Assembly: GCA_034509925.1 (NCBI GenBank)
Contig: CM067527.1
Coordinates: 3,910,001 to 3,974,000 of the forward strand
DNA length: 64,000 nucleotides
Source of the DNA: Hirudinaria manillensis
Taxonomy: Eukaryota; Annelida; Clitellata; Hirudinida; Hirudinidae
Reading direction: 5' to 3'
Shown here in pieces: positions 23,255 through 52,820 of this stretch (positions within the stretch are counted from its first letter, which is position 1; the number at the start of each line of letters is the position of its first letter). Under the pieces are notes generated by a model. That model was given only the letters and a program-made list of their open reading frames with translations. It had not been told where the DNA came from and ran no database searches. Both the position numbers and the translations under genes were made by a program.

Positions 23255-23460
23255 TTCCCGGCTAACAAAGCCCGTAGGGTCCCGCGTAGGTTTTGTCCAC
23301 GGGAGGTGTCCAAGGGACCCGTGAGGGCTGCCCGGCTATTAGGCGCGGGTTGCCCTACCAAATCCCGGCCTTCAGTCGAGGTTTGCCCAGCCTAATCCCA
23401 TCCATTATACATGGGCTACCCAGCCACATTCCGGCACCATTAATCGCGGATCCAACCCAT
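23255..23460. repeat. GC-rich repeat-like segment with a strong hairpin
   Basis: GCCCGTAGGGTCCC (about 23270-23283) pairs with GGGACCCGTGAGGGC (about 23314-23328). CCCGGCTA occurs twice (near 23258 and 23331), and GGGCTACCCAGCC at 23413 resembles nearby words. The segment stands out sharply from the AT-rich surroundings and has no long open frame. It looks like a small repeat (MITE or SINE type) rather than a gene, but I cannot name the family. Confidence 0.45.
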
Positions 23461-23856
23461 CACAACTATTAACTAATGAACTATATTGGATATATGGTAG
23501 GACACATGTAGATACAATAATATAATTGCAGCACTACAAGTGTCCACCCATCTTGAAGCACACCATTACTTGTTCAAGATTAAAAAGCGAATGTAACGAA
23601 GCGGTCTTGCGAGACTCCATGTTTGGCTGACACGACATAATGGCAAACAATATTTAAACGTTATGGAATCTCAAGTCAATAAGTGAACTCTGAAAAAGAC
23701 CTTCTATAAGATTACTTAATGGATAATCGGAAAGAAGAAACGTCATGTATCACACCAACAATCCACTTAAATCTGTATTATTGTCCTGCAATAAGTCATA
23801 AATCAGAATAAAGACCTAAGTATTAAGTCACAGGTAATAAGAAATTAATAATGAAT

Positions 23857-23958
23857 TAAATGGAAGCATTAATATAATACTTCTCCAAGCAGAGCCCGGA
23901 TTGTTTTTGTCTGAGAACCTTTTGGTAGTGCTATCAGACAAAGATAATGGTCAATTCA
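23857..23958 (-). pseudogene. Orphan copy of macrodomain-gene exon 8b with flanks
   Basis: The exon-like core 23930-23881 (CACTACCAAAAGGTTCTC ... GCTCTGCTTGGAGAA) is a close copy of exon 8b of gene B (24381-24327). The similarity extends into flanking intron on both sides (TTTGTCTG upstream, TAATATAATAC-type sequence downstream), so it is a genomic duplication. The core is 50 nt instead of 55, which changes frame. It lies downstream of the last exon of gene B and no neighbouring exon was found, so it is probably non-functional. Confidence 0.7.
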
Positions 23959-24174
23959 CCCTTTATTAATAACAATAACGAATGAAACATAAATTATTAT
24001 GTGGCTGAATCAATATATAAAAGGCATGCACACTCTCAGATTGCATTAAATATCTGCTAAGCTTCTTATTTCCAATCGCTTGAATTGATATTTAAGATTT
24101 GTTTTAGTATCACGTTTTAGTATTGAAACCAGTTTCATAACACCCTATGTACTGGCTATACTATTTAAGATATC

Positions 24175-27135
24175 TCAAAAGGGAGGTAATTTAGATAGTC
24201 TGCTGCATACACTGTCGATGCTTTCTTGGGTTGAGCCAACAACTGAAACCTTTAATCCCTCTGAACCTGAACAAATAAAGAAAAATTAAACGAAATTATA
24301 TTTAAATGGAAACATTAACACAATACTTCTCCAAGCAGAGCCAGGATTGCTCATTTTGTCTTTGAGAACCTTTTGGTAGTGCTGCCAGACAAAGATAATA
24401 CACAGGAAATACTTTAATAACTAGTTATTGTTAACTATTAAAAATCATATAAAACCAACCTGGAAGACAACGCTTTGTGGATCATAAATTGCTATTATTA
24501 TATTCTTCAGACTTTGTTGACCCGACCAGGCATAATTTTCAATTGAACCAAGTATACACTTGGCAGATATTTGAGGGGGCATGTTCAAAACACCACAAGC
24601 TATTGGAGGAAAAGCTATCGAGGTCATGCCTTTATCATTAGCCATTTGAATGCATTTGGAAACAACATTCATCAGGACCTAAGATCAAACTGAAAATGAA
24701 TGACCACATATAACAAATCAATGCAAGGCTATAAATCACTTTACTTCCTGAATTTCATTGGCATTTCCTTCTTTCCACCCCTTAGCAACACAATGAAAAA
24801 CACTTTTGCATGAAAGCTTGTAAGCCTTAGTGTCAATAACTTGGCCAACAGCCAATGGAGCTTTGCTGCTACATTCCTGTTGAAGTTCAGGACCAGCCTT
24901 CATGGAAATGGACTTTGCTACAGGACCAGCTTCAAGTTTCATTTCACTTCCCGTTGAACATACCAATACATCGACCTGATTAGAAAGCAACTTTAACAAG
25001 TGCAAGCAGAAAGTGAACTAAGTTTCAGTTAAACAAGACTTATGGAAATGTCTAAGCAAGTCTAAGTAGTCTTAATAAGTTTCTTAAGTTCCATTATGCC
25101 CATTAATATTAATAATAATAATAATAATACCATGACATTCCATCTCTTGATATCCCATTTGTTAAATTATTGGGTTAGGGTTAGGGTTAGATTGAGTTGC
25201 AATTGGAAAATTATGTGGCAATCAGGGCAAGATTTAAAAAGATAATAAGATTAAGTTGTAAAATTTAAGTTATTGAGTTTACCATGAAACAATAATTAAT
25301 AACCTTTTGATTTTCTATTTTGTCTTCAACAAAAGTAACCTTAACTCCCTTGATGAATGACCCATTTGGGGAAACAACTTAAATTATTGGTAATACTTAG
25401 AGCTCTTGTGTGGCAATAACATTGAATGAATTAATATTTTAATAAGTTAATAATTATTAAAACTGACACAATCAATAACTAACCTCCAGGCCTTCCAGGA
25501 TTCGAGGCTTCAATCATAACGTTAAATCTCTTTTCAATTCCCTCCATCATCAACTCTGCATTTTCGGAAATATTTTCAAAATTGAGGTTCACTTCTGCAC
25601 GGACGACGAGATCAATTATTTTCTTCAATTTAGTTTTTAATTCATCAAATTCCTGCTTGCTTCCGTAAACCGTCAGGACATAACCGGGTGCTGTTTGTTT
25701 AGAGAAAATGCTTACAAACTCTTTGCCATCAGCTAAATTATCAATTTCTGCTTTTGAATGTTTTTCAAGATATTTGAATTTTATGACATCATTTACAGGG
25801 ATGAGTTCTTCATGGAAGTTGCCTTGCAAATAATTTTTGGCCTCCTCAATTTTATCATCTTCGGTCGAATGCACGATTAATCGACCTTCGTGGTTTTCAA
25901 AGGTCATGGGATCATTATTAAATTTCTCTTCCATTTTTTGAATTATTTTCTTGCACATATCATTTCTTTTAGCATCATCTGTCAACTCATTTAAAAAATT
26001 AATTTCTTTTTGGGTTATTCTCCTCAGAAACTTCATAATCTTAAGCTGTGAAATTCAAAAAAAATTCATAGGGATTTCATGTAAATATGAATCAGTTTGA
26101 AGAAATTTGATACTTTGTTAAGAAATATTATCTAGGATACCAACAAACAATTAATTTCAGTAATAAGTAATAAATAAAAATATAAAAATGTTAATAAACT
26201 TAACAATCCTGCCTAGAGAATATTTCAAAGCCTCATCTTATGTTATTAAATAATCACCTCTGCCTCTGTAATGAACTGAATTGGTCCAATTAATGTAGGA
26301 GCTTTATCAGGTGACTTGTGTTTCACGACCAGCTCAGAATTAGCAAGTCTGTCAATAAACTTTGTCTTGAAGAGGATTGTTTTCTCAAAAGATGTCAGAT
26401 CATCTAGCTTCTTTTTATTGTCAGAGGTAGTCATGATGGAACCTTTAACAAGCAGTTAACTAACTAAAGTCATCTAAAACAACTGATCAGAGCTACCAGG
26501 GTGACTTTCACTCATACTTCGGCCACAAAGCTTTAAGCATCGATTAAAAGATATTTGTACTTGATACCTTGCACCGAACTTCTTCTAGAAATGCTTGAGG
26601 AACTTGACCCTGGAAAGCAGAAAATTTACTATTATTTTGCACATGCTAATTACTATTAATTTTAACAACTTATGACAATGGCCAATTTCTGGCTTTAATA
26701 AAATACTCACTTCTACTTTGTGTATCATCTTCAGGTCCATCTTCTGGAAAGACATGCTCCTGTGAATTATCTGTCGCAAGAGGATAATCGCCCTTCCTAT
26801 CATCATCGAGATGAAATGTTAATTTATCTCCGGCTGTAGTCCACAGGTGTTGCTCGCTAAGCAAACCATCGGCAACTAAAATATTGTAGAACCATTCGTA
26901 ACAATTTACTACCAATTTAAAACCAGAAGTCACCATTTTGATCCCTGTGTCTAACCACGAAGCAGCGAGAATCGTTGTGGAGAGGCACGATGTCACAGTC
27001 GCAATCAAAACGGCTGTTAATAAATTCTACCAAGTCAGAAAAACTATCTCCACCAGACACCGTTACTCTGAAGGCAAACGGGTATCCAGCGGAAGCCATC
27101 AAGAAATTGCGGAGCTTTGGTTGAAAACGTCCCAC
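24175..27135 (-). CDS. PARP14-like KH/macrodomain protein without catalytic domain (gene B)
   Basis: Exons on the minus strand: 27135 (or 27099)-26934, 26875-26711, 26609-26568, 26442-26258, 26045-25484, 25377-25304, 24975-24745, 24678-24460, 24381-24327 and 24266-24175. From 27135 this gives 608 aa, from 27099 596 aa; the second start (MASAGYPFAFRVTVSGG) lines up better with gene A. All phases agree and match gene A intron for intron. The KH-like region (MKFLRRITQKEINF ... ENAELMMEGIEKRFNVMIE) precedes one macrodomain: VDVLVCSTGSEMKLEAGPVA, KSISMKAGPELQQEC, MTSIAFPPIACGVLNMPPQ. Human PARP14 has the related string GPLSKSLLEKAGPELQEE. The Gly-rich loop typical of active hydrolytic macrodomains is altered, so ADP-ribose reading is more likely than hydrolysis. 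The protein ends SKLPPF without WWE or transferase domains. Confidence 0.82.
25172..25190. repeat. Short interstitial telomere-like repeat in an intron of gene B
   Basis: GGGTTAGGGTTAGGGTTAG, about three units of the animal telomere repeat TTAGGG, lies in the intron between exons 6 and 7 of gene B. A second site in the opposite orientation is at about 34784-34802. Confidence 0.75.
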
Positions 27136-28022
27136 TTTCGGTTTTAAAGAAACACGATCTGATGCAAAATATTTTTTAATTTATGCACTGATTATTTATA
27201 TACTCATTTCTTCAATGTTTGCTTATTAATATTATCTACTGTTCTTTATTCTTAATCTATTAATACCTATACACTATGAGGCGGTCTATAAGACAGGTTT
27301 ACCAACCTTTTTTTAAAATCAATTTTACAAATCTAAATCGTACTTATATTATCATTATTTGGACATTGCTTTTACTAGAAATTGTGCCAAACCCATTTAT
27401 CGATTTGATCAATCTTATTTAATAACTTTTTAAATTACTAATTACAAAACTTAACTGAAAAATGAACGTTAAGTTAACTTAATGCAAAACAATGGCCTGA
27501 TAAAAGGCTCCGAGAATCTTGTTTTTAGATGCTGGGCACTTTAAGCAGGATTAAGTTTAGTTATTTTGACTGACAAGTGTTGTTTGATTGATTGATCGAT
27601 TAAATTGTTATTTTTTTAAATCCTTAACCTCAGATGGACTTGTGCTTATTATGGACCCTCATTAATAAGCTTTCATCGATTTTCTGGACAACAAAGACCT
27701 GTCGTATAAAGAATTTGCAAAACAAATAAATATCAACATTATGTCAATCAGTTCTTTACCTAGTCTTTAGCAAACATAAACTAAGACCTCAAATATTGCA
27801 AGACATTTTTAATGAAAAATAAAGAAAATAAGACATTCGTGTAAATCAAATTTAGCAAGAAATCATGGAATGGTGGACGATTCAAGTAACAATTCAAATG
27901 AAAATAACATATTTAAAAAGATACAAACATTTTCCAATCTAATCTGACTAGTGTTCTATCGAGAATTGGTGCATTTTAACAATAGACTAAGCAACAGTTT
28001 AAATGGGAATGAAAGCATGTCT
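27136..28022. other. Intergenic region between gene B and the GPCR
   Basis: AT-rich sequence with no supported gene or repeat. It must contain the promoter of gene B (left side) and the 3' end of the GPCR transcript (right side). Confidence 0.3.
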
Positions 28023-45287
<17,265 letters not shown>

Positions 45288-47314
45288 CTGTTACTAGTAT
45301 TAAAGAAGACGTTCTTTTTTATATAATTATTATTATCTAATAATTATTATCTAATAATAATAATCATAATAATAAAGCAGTCTTGATTTTTTTCTATTTA
45401 ATATACTTACGTAACGATTGCAATTTAAAATATTTGTATGTGTTATCTAATATATTATCTTTAGTTATAGTAACATTTATATTTTTTACAGTAATTACTT
45501 GATAATACTATTTATTGCAATAATAAAAGTATTTTTGAAACATTTTTCCAAGATTTGATCAAAAAAAGTTGAAATGAAAAATGCTGAAATTAAAATTCCA
45601 CTCCATCATTTTTTTACCATTAACAGAAATAGTTCTTATATGCTGGGCATTGACCGCAGTATAATTTAATTTTAAAATAATATATTTAATAATCACCATA
45701 CTGAAATACCAACCAAATTAAACCAAAACGTCATAAAAACGAAATAATATAAGAATAATATAATTAATAAATTATAAATGTTAAATAAATAAATTTTAAA
45801 TTAACGTTTTAATAGAATTTAATTTAAAGTTTAATTGTAATTTCGAATCTATTATATGAAACGTTTTAAAAACCCGTAAAAAGAGCCATAAATTACCGAT
45901 GAAGACAATAAATAAGTCTTTTAAGTCCTGAAAATTTCTCCATTAAAAAAAAATATTCTCATGAATTTCACAAGAAATCTTCGAATTTTTATGTGATTTT
46001 AAATTTAATCCTCAACAACTGGTGAGGATTTTGCGACCTGCTTAATATTTAGTGCCAAAGGTTATATAAAAGAAATCATACCAAAAGTTGATTATGTGGT
46101 TATACAGAACATACCACCCCTATGGACATACAACGCCCATGGTTATAAAAAACACATACAATGCCTTAAATTCTGAGCAGAAGTGTTAATGGTTCAATCC
46201 AGTTATCCACATGATTTCCATTTCCAACGTTTCTGACATGCTCCGGATTTAATAATATCTGCCGAAGTCAGAATTGTTAGAAGTTAATAATTTATCTTAT
46301 TATTTAATTGATTTAAATTATAAATTAATAATTAATTCAATTAAAATTTTATTATATTTGCGTTTCCAAATCCTCATTCGAGTCTATTTCATTCCGCATT
46401 GCAGGTGAGTGGTATTATTACCAACTATTATTATTTTATATTAATATTATTTTCTTATTATTGTATTTATTAAACACCATTATTTACATAATTATTACCA
46501 ATTTATAAATTTTATTTATTCATATTTATTGTCATAAATTTGTTTATTATTATAAATTTATTTATTCATAATTCTTTCAACTTTATTCACCTCGGAACTT
46601 CTCGAATGAAGTGGAAAAGGAATCCTGCCACATAAATTACCATTTGTTATCCCCTTGACATCCGGTCTCCATGGTTACGATGAATGTTTTCAAAGGAAAT
46701 CGAGGCAAATACTTTTTCCAAATTGTTTTATCATTTATTATTTATCATTATGACGTCAAATGGAAAAAAATAAAGTGAAATAAAAGAAATAATAATATTA
46801 ATTATATAATAATAATAATTAATAATAATAATATTAACAAATTTATTCACTTAAGTTGAAGAAATGTAATATGTTTGTTATCATTGTAAAAATGTATAAA
46901 TGAGGATAAAGAAGATCTGATTGAATATTAATTACATTAGCTTAAGTTTGGTGCATCATTTAAAAACAATACAATTTTGTAACCGCTGGCAGATCGAGAT
47001 AAAAGCTGTTATTATAGGTTATAAATATAAATTACATTATTTCTTAAATAATAAGGAATTTTAAGAAAATTCAAGAGAATTAATAAAAAAAAACCGAAAA
47101 AACATAGCGAACAAATTTGATTGAAAAGGGAAAAATTATTTTCTCTTCGCCGGTAATTCCGAAAATATGAAGGATCTTTGGTTTGAAATGTTAGGAATCT
47201 TCGAGGAGATTAAAAAACATTTTCAAAATATTATCTAACAGGTGATGATATTCGATTCAATATCGTAAAACACTGACAATTAAAATAAAATTAATGTTTA
47301 AAATATTTAATGCT

Positions 47315-47400
47315 TAAAATTTTACGAAAATATTTTATTTAAAATTTTACGAAAATATTTTATTTAAAATTTTACGAAAATATTTTATTTAAAATTTTAT
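47315..47400. repeat. 25-bp tandem repeat, about three copies
   Basis: The unit core AAAATTTTACGAAAATATTT plus TATTT repeats three times, with a partial fourth copy. Confidence 0.85.
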
Positions 47401-47717
47401 TTAATTTTCCATTTATAAACAGAAAAATATATTTACGTTTTTAAAAGTTTCAGGCTTTAAGGATCATGTTTGAGCGAAGAATTTGCTGAAAGACGTCCAT
47501 TATTTTGGAGATTTATATCCTGGCCATTATCCAATTTAAACAATTATTTTATTTCCAATAAATTATTCTGGAAAATCTGAGTTTAGTTCGATTTCATTTT
47601 CAAATTATTTGTTAATGCAGATTAATTACGGCTTTTCTTTTCGATTTAAATTTAATTTATCACTTTTGTAAGGAAAACAGAATCGAAAATAAATTTTTTG
47701 GTGGAAAACTTTTATTG

Positions 47718-47919
<202 letters not shown>

Positions 47920-48485
47920 TCTTATACTCACATCATCTTCATTCAATATACATTTATAGCATTTATTTAAACATTTATGCCGTTAGTAAATTTAAGTTTC
48001 ATTAAGTTTTGAAAATAAATTACAAATTTATTATTTGTAAAAAAAAATAAATGTATTACAAATTTATTATTTGATAATCTGAATATTGATGAAAGGTTAT
48101 TTTAGGTTCACGGAATTGGGTCGTCAGTAAAGCAATTCCTGTCCATGTGACCTCAGGGATAATGCCGCGTATTCTGACCTACTTTCCAAGCTCCCTATTG
48201 GTTGGGAGAACAATAACACGTGACTTATTCATGCGAGGTCATGAGCTTATCAGACTATCTTTTAATAGACGTCCGAAAAATTTATTGATGACTAAAATTT
48301 TTATTACTCCAGATGATGATGATGTTGTTATTATGCAATTATTGCTTTATAAATTTAAATTGTAAATTTAAAATTTAAATTGTAAATTTAAAATTTAAAT
48401 TGGTTGTCGAGAAAAATATTAAATCTGATTAATAATTAACGTCTTAAGAGAGAATCTTAGTGTGGAGGATTGATTTTGATATTAA

Positions 48486-48573
48486 ATAAAATTGATTTTG
48501 ATTTTAATAAAATTGATTTTGATTTTAATAAAATTGATTTTGTTTTTAATAAAATTGATTTTGTTTTTAATAA
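48486..48573. repeat. 21-bp tandem repeat, four copies
   Basis: AAAATTGATTTTGATTTTAAT is repeated, the last two copies having GTTTTT in place of GATTTT. Confidence 0.85.
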
Positions 48574-48661
48574 AATCAATCAACTCAAAAACAAACAAAA
48601 AAATCATCTTAATGGAAATTATATAAAGTAGAATATATGTAAAATAAAGCATAACGTAATT

Positions 48662-48693
<32 letters not shown>

Positions 48694-49542
48694 GTATATG
48701 ATTATTAAATTCTTAAAAATCTTGTCGGTCACATACCAATCAAATCAATCAAACTTTCAATCGAGACGGTAAGGTTGTAAGAATGTCTACCAAAGACCTT
48801 AAATAAAACATTAGCGCCTCCTACGCAACGCATTTGGCGCTACATAAACAGAAATAATGATCCTAGTGTAACATGAACATCTAATGCATAAATGTAGCAG
48901 GCATTGAAGACGGACAGAAATAATTTACGTTATATTCTCTTTTTACGTTTATTTAGTAAAATTATTTAATATCTTCTCTTTAAAATCATTTCACGGAATT
49001 TATGTTTAAATCCTACTTGCAGAATACACAAATTTTTTGTTTTTTAACCGATTAAACATATTTTAAAGAATATTTAAAAATATACACAATGTTTATTTTT
49101 AAAAATGCGGTGGAAATTGCAGAACCAATTCATTAATTGATCACATATTAATAAAATAATTACATCTTAATGAAATAATAATAAACAATTATAACCAATT
49201 TAAAATTAATAAAACAAATAAAATAATTAATTAATTTTTAGGTAATAATAATTATTTAATTAATTAAATAATATAATTAATATATTTTAAATTTAAATCA
49301 TGAAAAATAGAATGAAATGGACACAAAAGAAATGGAATTTAAAAGGATTCGATTTAACAATTCAATGTTTTTTAAACAAAATTATTTTTAATATTTTTGT
49401 AAACTTCTTTGAAGTTGAAAATAACTTGAAATGAATTATTCTTGATTTGTTTGTTTATCAACTCAAAGTTTATTTTATAAATTTAAATTATTTTAATTAT
49501 TTTAATTAGACTTTAAAGAAAATATATATATTAACATTAAAA

Positions 49543-49887
49543 TCCAATAATTGAAGGGGCACCTAATTTTAAATAATAATAATAATCTTTATTTTTATAT
49601 CATATATATATATATATATTATAATCTTTATATATACATAATATCTTTTTATGACGATGTTGCATAAAAACAAATGACGGGAAAGAAATAAAATTAATTT
49701 TCGTTATTAACAAAATAAAACTAATTTAACAAATCAACAACCTTAATGGAGAACAAAACATTTTAAGAAATTCATTCATTCATCCAATAATAAAAATAAA
49801 GATTATTATTATTATCATTTATATTATTATTATTATTGCATAAATTATTGGATTTTAATATTAACATTAAAATTAGGTGCCCCTTCA
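49543..49887. mobile_element. Fold-back element candidate with 22-bp perfect inverted ends
   Basis: TTGAAGGGGCACCTAATTTT (about 49550) recurs inverted as AAAATTAGGTGCCCCTTCAA (about 49868-49887). Further inside, AATAATCTTTATTTTTAT (about 49580) pairs with ATAAAAATAAAGATTATT (about 49790). The right interior also repeats the left flank (ATTAACATTAAAAT near both ends). The whole is about 340 bp, non-coding and AT-rich inside, typical of a fold-back MITE. The family is not identified. Confidence 0.6.
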
Positions 49888-50873
49888 ATGGTCTTTAAAA
49901 TATGATGGGTCGTGAGAATGCTTGTCATTTCCAAGGAGAAGATGAGATGTCAACGGTGATTGAAAATTCATTGCAAACGATGACTTCCATTCGTCACGTG
50001 ACTGATTGATCGATGACTTCAATCAATTCAATCACCTCAGACTGTAAGAAGATTGGATTCTTAACCTTCATCATTCATGAATCAAGGCAAACGACCTTCA
50101 ACTTTTCTATGCCTCAAAGTTCTCATGAATACAACAATACCAACAACAACGTCAGCAAGAACATCAACGATATCTTCAGCAACAACAGCAACAGTTCTAT
50201 AAATTTTCCTTTGCTTCATTGTTATTACTTAATAATTATTACTTAATTATAAATTAAATTATCTTCGAACACCAAGTCCGTTGGACGACTTTGACTTTGT
50301 TGAACGAAGTTGGTAAATTGACTCGAGTCGAAGTTTAAAATCCACGTGTCGCATGAACACATTCGAGAAGAAGAAAAAATCACAAGAGTGATGCTAAAGA
50401 TTCTGTTCAGTTTCTCTGAGGTCATCCGTCAAGCGTCCTTGGAAATATTCTGGAATAGTTTTTCCAAAGAAACTAATTCTTATGGAAGAAAAGAAGATAT
50501 TTTCGGACAGAGCTGAAAATATTTTCTGGGGTAGAAGATAACAAAACAATTCTGCACGTAAAAAGAAATTGGACAAGGAAACAATACCCAGCTGCCAGTG
50601 ATTCAGAAGATCTGGGTCATGTCAATAGAAGGTGACCCAATTTTCTGGGTCACAACCTGACAAATTAGGTCATTACACCTCAGTGACCTTGAGGTGATTA
50701 TACCTCTGTACCTTAGGAGGGGCAATAAATTGCCTCCTCTATCCTTAAATAACCTGCTTACTATTCCCGTGATGGGCGCTGAGCGCTTCCTGAATCCAAT
50801 CTTCACCTTCGTCTTTGGTCCGATTTTCACTTTCATCTTTCATTCGAATTACTTTCAATCTATCTCCGACTAC

Positions 50874-50996
50874 TGCTTGCAATCCGTCCTTCACTCCTGC
50901 TTGCAATCCGTCCTTCACTCCTGCTTTCATTCCTTTCTTCACTCCTGCTTGCAATCCGTCCTTCACTCCTGCTTTCATTCCTTTCTTCACTCCACC
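50874..50996. repeat. 24-bp minisatellite with open frames on both strands
   Basis: Units CTTGCAATCCGTCCTTCACT + CCTG alternate with CTTTCATTCCTTTCTTCACT + CCTG, giving a 48-bp higher-order pattern, five units in all. The plus strand encodes LQSVLHSC/FHSFLHSC repeats and the minus strand AGVKDGLQ/AGVKKGMK repeats. The unit length is a multiple of three, so frames stay open by construction. Confidence 0.85.
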
Positions 50997-51190
50997 TTCA
51001 ATCTGTAATTCCAAGGATAGGAGTCCAAATCTTTTGTCGGTTCATCGATTGGTGAAAAATTTATGTCGTTCTGCGAAGGACGCCGGAATATTCCTTCTGA
51101 GGTTACCATGGTGATTATTGCAACAACGACGACAAACACGATGACGACGACGCAAAGAAACACGAATGATACATTTATTATTAATTGCAT
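50987..51190 (-). other. Possible signal-peptide-like exon, unknown gene
   Basis: An ATG at 51190 opens MQLIINVSFVFLCVVVIVFV and a further hydrophobic run, then EGIFRRPSQNDINFSPIDEP and TKDLDSYPWNYRLK, followed by a GTGGAG donor-like site. The hydrophobic part comes from GAC/GTC-type repeats, so it may be chance. It has the right strand to be an upstream exon of the GPCR, but the junction was not verified and it adds no Cys. Confidence 0.2.
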
Positions 51191-51195
51191 ATAAT

Positions 51196-51227
<32 letters not shown>

Positions 51228-52159
51228 TCTTCCTAAATATCAAAAATCAACGGACAACTCCATTAATTAAATATCCTCCAAATACCTTTCCAAACAATCA
51301 TCATGGCATGATCATCTTCAATGGAAAGTTTTAAACGCCAAGAGTAAGAATCTCTTTTTAAGAATATCAGTGAAAAAAGATTCTAAAAATCGTGTCTGAT
51401 CCCAAAAAGGTTTCTTTTAACCTTGAACGTCGGCAACTACGTGGATCGAACGACTTTTCGAGAAAATCTCGGATAGAATTTCTGCTCTTAAAGTTATTTT
51501 TATAGCGCTGAATCTCGATTTTATTTTAACTTAATGTTGGGTTTTTTTTTCTCGAGCTCGACAAACCAAGGTCTCACGTTTTTATTCATTAATTCATTAA
51601 AAGATGAAATTCATCAATGATTTCAATTTAATTACTGAAAAAAACCATGAGTTAAACGTTCGAAAGTGAAAGTAAGAAAAATATAAATTCACTTTTAACC
51701 AAGCAAAATAAGGATAAATAGACATGGAGAAAAAAACATTGTAAATTGGTCTTGGTGGATTCTTTAAGGAGAGCCATTTTCTTTCTTTTTCGTGGAGTTT
51801 ATGAAGTGAAAGTCTTTTGAGACGATTCCGGTGCCTGACCCACTGTTTGACGCATCGTTTCAACGTGATGGATTCCTAATTGCATTCGTCTCTTTGGACC
51901 TTCAAAAATATTTCCAGAAAAATATCTGCCCGCATTTCAACACCCCCATCCCCATTTCTTTGTCATTTCATTTTAATTTCCGGCTTTGGATTTCAGAGCG
52001 TTTTGATTTCAAAAAGAATATTATGGAATATATTTGGAAACATGTTGTCTTTGTGCTTGCGAGTCACCGCCCCAATATTTCCAATATTGTACTAATAAAC
52101 TATTATAATCTTATAATGAAAATGTTAGACAAATATTATAATAATAAATTCTAAATATC

Positions 52160-52420
52160 TTAAATTATTATTTTATAATATCGAGACAAACAAAAATAAA
52201 TCAGCATAATTTTAAAGTTCCACGTATACCTATAAGCACCAATAGAAAAAGATAATGATTACCTAACTATTACAATCAAAACAATAGAAATAACAAAATT
52301 AATTAACTAATTATTAAATCTATTAATAGCTCTCAATGCCGTGCTATTAATAGGTAGCATCGCAGTAGCAGCCACCTGGCCTTAGATATTTTTGTAAACA
52401 AATAAATAAATAAATGGGGA
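52160..52420 (+). mobile_element. Possible LINE 3' end with (AAAT)n tail
   Basis: Non-simple sequence (GCTATTAATAGGTAGCATCG, GCAGCCACCTGGCCTTAG) runs into GTAAACAAATAAATAAATAA at 52395-52416, as at the 3' end of many non-LTR elements. No coding remnant was recognised. Confidence 0.3.
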
Positions 52421-52743
52421 AAAAAGCAAAAAAAAAAAAGCATGCCAGTCTGAAATTTAATCAGCGGAACTTCTAAGACACGTCCTAGAACTCTTTGATC
52501 AAATTCTTTCCTAGTTTTTACTCCGATTAGACACGCAATTAAAAAACTTTTCCTCATTAATTCCTGATGAATTTTCAAAGCAAACGTTTTTTTCGAGGCG
52601 CAAAACGAGAGAAGAAGAAAAAACAGGATTTTAAAAATAAAATTTTCATACAACTTCCATTCTATTAGGACTCACTAAATCTTGTATTCGGTCATTATCG
52701 GGTTGAGCATGCACGGAGTTTTTTTTTTTACATTAGAAACGAT

Positions 52744-52820
52744 GTTGATGATGATGACGATGACGACGACGACGACGACGATGATGATGATGATAACGAT
52801 GATGATGATGTTGTTGTTGT
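52744..52820. repeat. (GAT/GAC)n microsatellite
   Basis: About 75 bp of GAT and GAC units ending in GTTGTTGTT. Confidence 0.9.

Larger units (their letters stand above)
23022..24174. other. Spacer between the macrodomain paralogues
   Basis: This holds the upstream region of gene A, a GC-rich hairpin segment (23255-23460) and an orphan copy of a gene B exon (23857-23958). The rest is AT-rich with no recognised features. TTTATT at about 23963 is an AATAAA on the minus strand and could end the gene B transcript. Confidence 0.4.

Noticed and set aside
51831-52154. 107-aa plus-strand frame
   Set aside because: No splice context, no family resemblance, and it ends in AT-rich repeats; it is likely chance.
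52333-52653. 106-aa frame starting with a signal-peptide-like run
   Set aside because: It runs across A-rich and (AAAT)n sequence and a probable retroposon tail, with no support beyond hydrophobic composition.
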